64,000 bases of DNA from Heliocidaris tuberculata. Taxonomy: Eukaryota; Echinodermata; Echinoidea; Camarodonta; Echinometridae. The notes below the pieces were generated by a model. It ran no database searches. It was not told where the DNA came from and was given only the letters and a program-made list of their open reading frames with translations. Of this stretch, positions 1 through 64,000 are shown one piece after another. Each line of letters opens with the position of its first letter. Position 1 is the first letter of the stretch. Both the position numbers and the translations under genes were made by a program. The stretch is taken from the NCBI GenBank assembly GCA_025618425.1, contig CM046850.1, forward strand, positions 9,784,749-9,848,748, written 5' to 3'.

Positions 1-469
1 AAACTTTTCAGGCAAATTACTCAGTTGGGTTTCAAACTTGTATCAGTATCATCAAGTGGGGGTGATGAGAGGTCAACAGATAGATGGATATTTACAAGAG
101 ATATAAAAGTGGGTAGTACTTGTACAACTCCAACTAAATCAAAGTAATATAGCTTGGGTCATGCAAAGACCACTTTGCAGAAATTAATTCATTGTATTCT
201 ATGCACATATCTTTGAGAGGATGTTGAGGTACAATGTATTTATGAGAAAGTTGGATCACTGAAGCCAAAATCTCAAAGGGATGAGAAAACACAGAATTAT
301 TTATTACCATAACTTTGCATTCCGCAGAATTATGAATTGGTATTGACATATAACATACTTTTACAAACATATAAATTGTGTAGACTAGACACCCAGTTAA
401 TTCAGTCACTTTGTTGTATATTTTAGCATACTCCCAATGTTGTATTTGAAACATGAAATGCCATATTGA

Positions 470-1286
470 CAGGGATGCCAACCTTGAGTGAGAGTTTAGA
501 GTGAGACATTGCGAGGGAGTGAAGCGAACGAGGGGTGGAAGGGGGGGGGGTGTCCCCCCTTCCACGGTAGGGAGCTTTGACAATTTTACATTTTAAATGG
601 TGCAATCTGGTGCATACTTTAGTCATGATTTCAACACGTACACAGTCATAGCCAAAGCAGCATTAATATTAATTTACTATTAAAATTGAATTGAATAAGT
701 AATAAATAGGTTACATTGTTCTTAATGCCACATGTAGTTTACTGACCATGAAAAATTACAAAGTTCCAGATTTGTTACTGTATGATTTTTAATACGAATT
801 TCAAGAGTTAAACTTAAATTAAAGATCCTGCTGTCCGGCCGTAGAGGGATGTGCTGGCTATTACGTTGGTGTACGATCGACGGCAAACTCTGCTGAGCCA
901 CGTATGCAGCGCGGCCGGGCTGGGACCCCGGGCGGGCTGCCGCGCCAAAGCCATGTCAGTCCAGCCATCTAGTTACACTCATCATAGTCGTCACACGTAT
1001 ATACATACACGCAGTATAACCAATCGTAATCCAATCCAATCCAATCTTTGCGCACTACCGAAAATGATTTTCATTGGTTAAGCTTTGCTTTGTGCCCACG
1101 GGAAAATCTCGAAAGGCCTTGGGCATATTGAATATTTGGAATATCAGAGATTTTGGAGAGTTTTTTTTTTTTGTTACTTTATATTTTGGGGAGTTCAGCT
1201 TGAGAATTTGTTTATCAGAGTGAGACAGTCAGAATTGGGTGAATTGCGTGAGTCTCACGCTCAATGCGTGAGAGTTGGCAGCCCTG
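470..1286. mobile_element. TIR DNA transposon remnant (hAT-like, CAGGG ends)
   Basis: Left end CAGGGATGCCAAC pairs with the right-end complement CAGGGCTGCCAAC. The flanks share TATTGA on both sides (464-469 and 1287-1292). The interior has GC-rich stretches but no transposase frame. Confidence 0.6.
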
Positions 1287-1428
1287 TATTGACAGTTTTT
1301 ATTACTTATGTGCATAACACAACATGACTGTGCCTAGAATGCTTTACTTTACACCTCTATTTCAAACAGCTTTTTATGGCATCTTTTGGAGGATATCAAA
1401 CAATTACCTACATGTAGTACCATGTTAC

Positions 1429-1609
1429 TACAGTGGAAACCCACTATAACGAGGACCTTGGGACCATGATAATTACCTTGTTATATCAGGAATCTCTTTA
1501 CATCAGGGTGAAAAAACAAAAGAATACAAAGACCTTGGACCAGCAAAAATACCTTGTTATAACAGGAATCTCCTGAAATCGGAGCTCTTTATAGCGAGTT
1601 TCCACTGTA
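1429..1609. mobile_element. Tc1/mariner-pogo-like MITE, 177 bp with TA duplication
   Basis: Termini CAGTGGAAACC and GTTTCCACTG are inverted repeats flanked by TA on both sides (1429-1430, 1608-1609). The interior contains repeated ACCTTG / CTTGTTAT motifs and no coding capacity. Confidence 0.7.
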
Positions 1610-2799
1610 ATTACATACATGTAAATTTTTGTCAGGCCATCAGTTTACCCTGTCAGTGCAACAGATTATTTTATTTTTATTTAGAATTGGAGGTGAGTTA
1701 ATGTTTTCATCAGTTGCATTCTTTGCTGCATTGCATGTCCATTATTCTCACTTACCATGTGTGTTGTACCGGAGGGTGGCAGGTCTGCATGTATCAGATT
1801 TCCAAATGAACTCCATTCTTACTTATAAGGCCTTCTTTATCCCATTATATTTTTTTATTACTACCTACTTTTTTGTTTCTTTAGATTTCCAGCAAAAAAT
1901 GAAAGATAATTCAATATTCAATTCAGTTTGATTGAATGTTGAAATTGCTACGTTAATTATATATTATCCAGGGGCTCCTTGGACCCTGGACATTTAGTTT
2001 GTATATATTGCATAATATATGCCACATTCTTAGCTCATTTGCCATAATCTTAATAGTTAACTCAATATGTGTGTGTCTCAGTACTTCTGTCCTTATGTAT
2101 TCAAAGCATTGTGCCATGTTTTTATTACCAGAATCCTAACCAATTGGGATGCTTGAGATGTGCCATGGAACACTGTAGAACAGTAGACAGAATTAGCTTT
2201 TTGATTGGTGCCAAATGCAAGGCTCTTGCATAATGGTGAAGTGCACAAGCTATAAATGTTACTTCTATTTTGTATATACTGATCATATCTGCTAGATACA
2301 TGTACATTCCTGCAATAATGGGGAATTTTGCCGAGGTGCTTGCTAGGAAAAACTAATGAACATAAAAATTTGCAGGAGCCATAGTACCTCATTATTTGCT
2401 GGTACCCATTTATACCAGCTACTGTCTGTAAAAAATTATAGCAGTACATTTGCATCTGTCTAGACATGTACAGGGCTATTTAGATTTATGATGCACAAAG
2501 ACTTTCCTAACAGGGTTATTATATTCATTGTCATTTTTTTTCTTTCTACCAATTGAATTGTAGGGCTCTAGGAGTGGTCACATTTGTGAAATGTATCATT
2601 ATCATTATACTGTATACATGTAAATAGTGGAATTCAATGTATTTCACAAAACATTGTCACTGTAGTCATTTATGTGCAATTACCATGTAGAATGTGCAAT
2701 ATTCTTAAATGTTTAAGCTGTTGATAGTTAAGTCACATTTTGACAATCTAAAGCTTGATATCAGTCAGATATGATTATTTATGTCTGGGGACCATCTGG

Positions 2800-2895
2800 A
2801 AGATGTGACTCAGTTTCGAACCAGGGTCCGGTAATGTCAGTTTGTAGGCAAAGACAGAGAGCTGACCATACTGCTAGACCAGCTCAGTGATTCCA
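2800..2895 (-). mobile_element. tRNA-derived SINE head (partial)
   Basis: The minus strand shows box-A-like TGGTCTAGCAG and box-B-like GGTTCGAAAC about 55 bases apart, without a clover-leaf good enough for a functional tRNA. Confidence 0.45.
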
Positions 2896-5800
2896 AATAA
2901 GCTGGTAAAAAGTGCAGCTAGATAGAAAATCTGATTCCAAATAATTTTCATAGGTTTCCTTTGGAAACCAGTTTTATTCAACATTCTAACTTTTGCTTTT
3001 GTGTTTAAGCTGGAAAGAAATTGCAATGATTTTAAATGCCATTTTCATCTGATTTGTGATGTATTAAGTGATGTAAATATTACTTGAATTGTATTCAAAT
3101 TCATTATAGTGTTCAATATTATAAATGGCTAGTTCTGTATGTACTATTTAAACCAATGATGAATTGACACTTTGTATATTAGTACATGTACATGTATATG
3201 AATCAATTGAATGATTTAAGCAGTGGACTAAGTTGATATATATGCGTTTTTAACTGAGCACAAAATGAACTGCCTGCCTTGTATTCATTTATTTTTATCA
3301 TGGTTGTATTAATGAAAATGTAATGCTAATGTTGAGAGTTATTCTAAATCAGTTAAAAACAGCAAATAGATGATTTGTATCAGTGGTTATCATAATCATA
3401 TATATATAGAAGATATAAATGTAGTATGCAATATGCATTAATGAAAATCACAATATTTCATGACATGAATATTGTTTCATGCTAAATTTATGAATCTTTC
3501 TCTAAAACAAATAATCATTATGTTGTACATGTATATAGATTTACTAGAAGAGAAAGGAAACATAGAAGGCAAAATGGAGATATGATTAATAAAACTGAAG
3601 AAATTATTTTAGTAGATAGGGAGAGAGACATGTGAGTGGTAGGTGGGAGAGAGAGAGAAATGAGTAACAGGTGGGAGACTGAAAAATAGAGAGAGATATA
3701 TACACAGCGATAAGAGACACAGAGAGGAGACAAACTGTATTCTTTCATTTTTTTTGGTGTGTGTATCCTTGCATTTATCAACAAATAGTATGCCGAGACT
3801 GCTTGATTTAACCTACATGTAGTAAAAAGCAATTTAACTTCAACCTTCTCCTGTATGTTTGCTCCTTTTTACTTATTCCTTCTGTTTTCTTTCATACATG
3901 TAGCTTATTCCTTCTCTCATATATCTTTTCTTTCATTTTCTTACTCTCTCATAATTATTTGCATCTTGTTCATTATTTTACATTTCTCATTTCATATTCA
4001 TGTACATCATCATCATCCTTTTCATTTTCTTATTCCTTCTCCTGCATAACTCCACTTTCATTTTCCTTATTCCCTTTCTCACATACATATCTTCTTCTCT
4101 TTGCTTGTTTCTCATCCCTTCATGCATCTAATTCTCCTAAAGGTACTTCATTCCTTTTGCAGCCCTAAATTTTGAATTTGTGTGAGTATGCGGTAAATTA
4201 CACAAGAATTGAAATTGGAAAACTTGTGGAGATGCAAAAAGGATAATTTACTTTAATAACTAATAATATGATAACACTTTTTTTTTAACTTTGAAGAAAA
4301 TTGTGTTTAATTAAAAAAATTATTTTTTGACCGTTAATAGTAAATGTACTTGCGTTGATTTCCGAATAGCTCCCTCTGTGACTAAAGCAAGATTTTCATT
4401 TCTTACAAAGGAGTTATAGAACTTGTGACCTTGAAATTTCATAGGCAGTATCTACAGGATAAACCTGTGCAAAGTTTCGTGGAATTTTGTGTTGTAAGTC
4501 TGCAAAAGGGAAGAAGTACCTTTACATCTCTATATCCTGTTGCTATAGTCTTTTACTTAAAGCTTTCATGAGAATAAATAATAAAAAGAGAGGTAAAAAA
4601 ATATATGTATTTCTGTCTTTATTTCACATTGACAAGATAAATAGTTTTAAAAAGATGATAAAGAAGATAATTGTGAACCAATAGCCTAAGAAGGATGGTG
4701 CATCACAGACAATATGCCGTTCAGAGAAAATGTGCTTGATTATTTGAGACTACTTGCATGTCAATTTTATCCATCCTTACAACATAAGCTCTTTGGTTCT
4801 ACAAATTTTGTTTCTTCTTTCCAAATTACTTGGAGAAATTGCTGTTTGCGTTAAAATACTACATAAGTGGAGATAAGTAGACAATATGAACATGAATATA
4901 GATATAGGGAGAATGTGTTGCTAATAAACAATTAACATGGTAATAATTTCAAGGTGGAAGAACAACAACACTAAGAATGACATTTCAAAGAACTTCAAAA
5001 TGACTGAGAGAATAATTACCCTCCAAAGCACATTTACAATACAAAACTCAGGTTTCAAGAGAATAAAGTCTACAAAAACTTGAATCTTTGTGGAATACCA
5101 TTATAGCCTCGTATCTCTTACATTGCACAACCTTTTATTGGACATGATACGAAGAGAACTGGCAGAATTGATGAAAAACATGACTAAACAATGTAGTTTT
5201 ATCATAACACAGAGCATGGAAGATTGTTCATATAGCCATGTATTGTCTTCATAATCTATATAAATTACCATCAATGATTGGACTAATTTAAATTTTCTAA
5301 GCATAAGTTTATACTTTCTTTGCTGCAATATTCACCCTAAAAGGGCCGGGGGAGGGGAATGGAAGAGGATAGCCAGAATTCATCCCCCTGGATACATACC
5401 ACGATATCTTGAAGATTTTTCTTGCCCTGCAAGCTTTCATGACTTTATCACCTAGAGTCTTCTGCATCATTTGATTCCAAATTTATAAAGCTTCAACCAA
5501 TAGCTGGGTAGCTAAAACAGAAATTTCTTCATATGTTCTGTTCACAATGCAGAATTGTTCAATATGTGAATATGTTAATGATAAGTTAATGATAGTTCCA
5601 AAACCATTTTGAGATATATGTATATGAAACTTAAAAGGCCTATTCATTATAAGATACACTATCTCCTGAAGAGGACAAGCTGAATTATGGAGTACTGAAG
5701 AAAATTCTTTTCTCTGATGAGAATAAAAACCACATAGATCAATCATTCACTACAATACTTCATTAAGCTCATACTATACAAAATGATTTTAATCTTTCTT

Positions 5801-6179
5801 TGTGTACTGTACATCAATGGCCTGCCATGGATATATTCCATATTTACACAGAATTAACAATACAATACCATAATGGTTTCAAATAGAATCTTTATTATAA
5901 TCATTGTAACTATAAATAAAATATGTATTTGTACTAGACTCTTAAAACCCATGAATCATAAATAAATGTATATCTTATATCTATTTTGAACTTTTTCTCA
6001 TTATACACAAAAATTAGCAGGTATGGTGAAAATGTAAGCAATTTTACTATGCTATGGAGTAACACTGCCAATGTGAATACTGTCATGAATGTATACCTTT
6101 CTTTGGTTGTCTTTCATACTGCTAAATAGAAACTCTCTGAACTTCCAAAAATTATTTCATTTTCATTGAAAACAAAGAT

Positions 6180-6507
6180 CAGTAATAAGCCAGTTCGTAG
6201 ATACAATCTGAGCATGAGCAGATAAAGGTCATCTGTACCAAATTCTAAAACCCACTGACACGAATACTTGATATGTGCTCATGAATGTCATGTAATCATT
6301 ATTCAATTATTCACCAATGGTGCATTCCATGATACCCAGGTGGAAGTATGCTTTTCAAAAGGCGAAACAAAAGCTATTCATGAGGCACATCTATCACTTT
6401 GAGAGTGATTATTCTAAAGTGCACAAAGTTGGACATCTCCATATTTAAAATATCTGTGGATATTTGGGGTCATTTGCACCATGTGCTAACTACGAACTGG
6501 TCTATTA
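6180..6507. mobile_element. MITE with AATAAGCCAGTTCGTA ends
   Basis: Left AATAAGCCAGTTCGTAGA and right TACGAACTGGTCTATT are inverted repeats. Related sequence occurs near 58740-58925 and 63594-63895, with shared internal motifs such as CACCATGATGC and GTCATTTGCACC between copies. Confidence 0.55.
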
Positions 6508-7266
6508 TTAACCCTAAAAGGGCCTGGGGTGGAATCCACCCCCCCCCCCCCCACATTTCTTGCGATATGTCCGCAACGCGCAAAGCAGTCGCCGCAGCGT
6601 TTCTTGACTTTTTTCTTTCGAATCTCACGCATCTTTTGAGACCAAATTTGCGATGTCCGGGCAGGTGGTTCCGAAGTTGCTCAACATTTCAGACTGCACA
6701 TTGCTAAAAAATGTGATTTCATGTATAATTTCAATACAAAATGTGTTTTCAACCAAAATTCAGAAATTTATGAATATTTTTACATATACTGATTAAAATT
6801 AATTTATTTTATGCTGTTTATGATCGCAAAAGTGTCCCTGACAAATTTCATTAAAAAAAACAATTAAAAAAAAAGGTTAAAAAAAACAAAGAAATACATA
6901 AGAAATTTTAAATACAATAAAATACATAAGAAATCAATTCTGAAAAACCGATTTTTTTTTTCAAGTATATTTGCTAAGAATACTGGAAAGAGTGTCTAGA
7001 CCAAAAATTAGCATTTTCTGCGCTTTAATGATTTAGAGCAAAATTCTTATTTCATGCATAAATTAGCATAATTAATTAAATGCGAAATTATTTCGGAGCA
7101 TTTAACTATACGGTTTTGTAGATTACGCTGTGGACGTGTGTGCCGATTTTTAGCGCAATCGCGCGGTCGACGGTCGAGATCTCAGGGTGTGGAAGGGGGG
7201 AGGGTGGATTCCACCCCCCCTCCCGGCTGTGGCATAGCCAAAATATCCCGGCCCTTTTAGGGTTAA
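6508..7266. mobile_element. TTAA-flanked TIR element, 759 bp
   Basis: Ends are TTAACCCTAAAAGGGCC and the complement GGCCCTTTTAGGGTTAA. The TTAA at both ends is the target duplication typical of piggyBac/Kolobok-type elements. C- and G-rich subterminal stretches (GGTGGAATCCACC type) are also inverted. There is no transposase. A solitary end of the same family lies at 5333-5390. Confidence 0.7.
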
Positions 7267-7868
7267 ACTGACAATATATGTGCCATCATCATTTTTTGTC
7301 TAGAGAGAGAACTGGATGTATCTTCAGGATGCATGATGAGGGTACTCTACAAATCGTCACTGATTTTACGAATCGGCATAGGAAGCCTCACAGCGCGAAA
7401 ACATGTTTCTGAGATAATCGTGTTTGAAGACTTTGTCTGTTTAAAATGCTAATTTGAATACCTTACTTTCATCCAATCATCGTAGAATTAAACAGGTAAT
7501 AAGAGTGGAATATTTTCTTTCATACGTATTAGATATTAAAAAAAAGAAAAATAGTATTTTTAGTTTAATCCCTGCTAGAATTCGTATGCCAGTTCGTAAA
7601 ATCAGCGACGAAATGACACATAAACAAGCTGACAAAGCAAAACCATATATAAATATATGTAGTGCTATCACAGATACCTATCTCATATCAATATATTATA
7701 ATAAGTTTCGATTGTCTGGCATAAAACTGATTTACAATCCAATATTTATATTTACAAGTTAGTAATAAAACATGGCAAAAGAATGGAAATTTGAAAACGG
7801 GGAAATATATTAGCAATATTTTTGCTACATACTGTACAACCTGCTCTGCACGATGGAAATTTAAATGT

Positions 7869-7874
7869 TTTATT
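7869..7874 (-). promoter_or_regulatory. candidate NALCN polyadenylation signal
   Basis: The sense strand has AATAAA here, about 260 nt after the stop codon, giving a predicted 3'UTR of about 280 nt. No other evidence marks the cleavage site. Confidence 0.45.
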
Positions 7875-8130
7875 CAACCAGGAAATAAACATTCCAATCA
7901 TTTTTGTTTGCTTTTGTTCAAGTCTGAAACATTAAAATACAACTTGAGCATATCTCTAGGTATTTCATGCAGCACAAATTACGAATGCTGAGTAAAGCTT
8001 TAAGCATTTACCGGTCATCTTCAGAACTACTAACGTCGTAGAACAGCTAGTGAAAGCTTACCAACACAGGTAATTTTTTACTGATTGTGTAAAAAGAGCT
8101 GTTTTTTAACACAGTGAAGCTGTTCTGGAC

Positions 8131-63006
<54,876 letters not shown>

Positions 63007-63223
63007 GATGATAGTCTAATATTCCTAGATTTGAACTCCTTTACTATGGCAAACTTATGCACTGTTCTGGTGCTTCATCCACCTCTTTCATTGTGTTGAC
63101 ATATCCTGTATAATAGTAGAAACAAATAAATCAATACATGCTACAAATCACAGTTAATAACTGATCTACAGCACAAAAATGCTGAAGGAATCAAGGGGGA
63201 GGAGGATTACTCTATGTCAGTGG

Positions 63224-63430
63224 TGGGTCCAAGACCAGAGGGTCCGAGATCAAGATCAAGATCACGATCAGACAGTCCGAGGTCCAGATCAAGATCAAGA
63301 TCCGCAGCTCGAGATCGAGATTAGAACATCTGAGATCAAGATCAGATATGTCTGAGATCAAGATCAAGATCAAGATTACTGATGCCGATCTCGAGACTGG
63401 TCCCGAGATCAAGATTGATCTCGAGGTACC
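63224..63430 (+). repeat. (AAGATC)n-type minisatellite
   Basis: Imperfect repeats of GATCAAGATCAAGATC and CGAGATC with embedded short palindromes, about 120 bases beyond the NALCN 5'UTR exon edge. Confidence 0.85.
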
Positions 63431-63593
63431 AAACACTGCTCTATGTACATGTAAATCAGAAGTCTAAATGATTAAAAGACATCCTATTTAAGTCATATTT
63501 TTCAAACAAGAATGCCACAACAATTAATTCCAATGGCCTCATGAATGGCCCAATACCGACACATATTGACAGTGTCAGGCAGTGTCAAATTTA

Positions 63594-63895
63594 GGCCAAT
63601 AAGCCAGTCTGTAAAAAATTTGCACACGTGCAGATTAATGTTATTTGTACCGAGTACAGTTGATCTTTATATACTTTCATAGCGTGTGCACCATGATGCA
63701 CTCATCATTATGATTTTACTTGTTAAACGAATAGATCTAGCGTATCCAGCAAAACAGATGTGCCTGCGCGCACAAGTTGGGGGTCATAACAGGATCATTT
63801 GCACCTAACCTAGTCAAACTCGACGGCTTCATGAAGGACCGATGTGTATAATCAAATCGCACCATATATCAATTACGAATTGGCTTACTGAATAG
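63594..63895. mobile_element. MITE with AATAAGCCAGT ends
   Basis: Same family as 6180-6507; left AATAAGCCAGTCTGTA, right TACGAATTGGCTTA. It is the last recognisable feature of the window. No promoter is identifiable here. Confidence 0.5.
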
Positions 63896-64000
63896 CAGTC
63901 TTCACTTGATAATGAAAAATTTGAATATTAAAGTACGAGATACACCCACCCAACAGTTCAGGGGACCATGTAAAATCTACTCAGAGAAACTGCATGCAAA

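Larger units (their letters stand above)
1..7850. other. downstream flank of NALCN, no recognisable gene
   Basis: Apart from the TIR elements and a SINE head listed separately, I see AT-rich sequence with GA-rich (3600-3730) and CT-rich (3850-4130) low-complexity stretches. Short open frames on both strands show no family signature. Confidence 0.6.

Noticed and set aside
1629..2467. Short open frames on both strands near 1.6-2.5 kb
   Set aside because: AT-rich chance frames, no splice or family evidence.

Overview
The window holds one large animal gene and its flanks. Split coding exons with GT/AG borders, 36% or so G+C, dense microsatellites, TIR transposons and tRNA-derived SINEs all say metazoan nuclear DNA. 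The gene, on the minus strand, is NALCN, the four-domain sodium-leak channel (NCA / narrow abdomen in nematodes and flies). I traced its whole coding sequence from the ATG at 63006 to the stop at 8131: 39 exon positions, one of them present as two alternative exons. All 38 junctions keep frame, and the total is 5334 nt (1777 residues plus stop), close to the roughly 1740 residues of vertebrate NALCN. A partner exon pair encoding the domain II pore, with filter motifs QEGW and QKGW, is known from non-chordate deuterostomes and many protostomes. With the SINE and TIR repertoire this points to an echinoderm, most likely a sea urchin. That last step is inference.

Layout, in gene order (right to left). 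63105-52197: 5'UTR edge, domain I and the start of domain II (exons 1-9). 47549-46171: domain II S4-S5 (exons 10-11). 44409-44272 and 42528-42391: alternative domain II pore exons 12a (Glu filter) and 12b (Lys filter). 35986-28118: II-III cytoplasmic linker (exons 13-20). 26929-21890: domain III (exons 21-26), with Glu at the domain III filter position. 21256-14404: III-IV linker, domain IV and S6 (exons 27-34). 13626-8131: cytoplasmic C-terminus (exons 35-39). The 3'UTR probably ends near 7850. The leftmost 7.8 kb and the rightmost 0.9 kb hold no gene that I recognise, only repeats.

The predicted channel has filter E286 / E or K566 / E1138 / E1411, so splicing would choose between an EEEE (calcium-channel-like) and an EKEE pore. 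Introns carry many TIR elements. Among them are two 1.85-kb hAT-like copies with perfect 8-bp target duplications lying in opposite orientation in the same transcript, a Penelope-like relic with a GIY-YIG domain, a 330-bp near-perfect palindrome next to an unidentified open frame, and satellites.

The most unusual pattern is that at least eight exons (11, 18, 23, 24, 31, 34, 35, 36) have a tandem copy of part of themselves beside them, usually including a splice site. In two cases (18 and 24) the copies have expanded into minisatellites.
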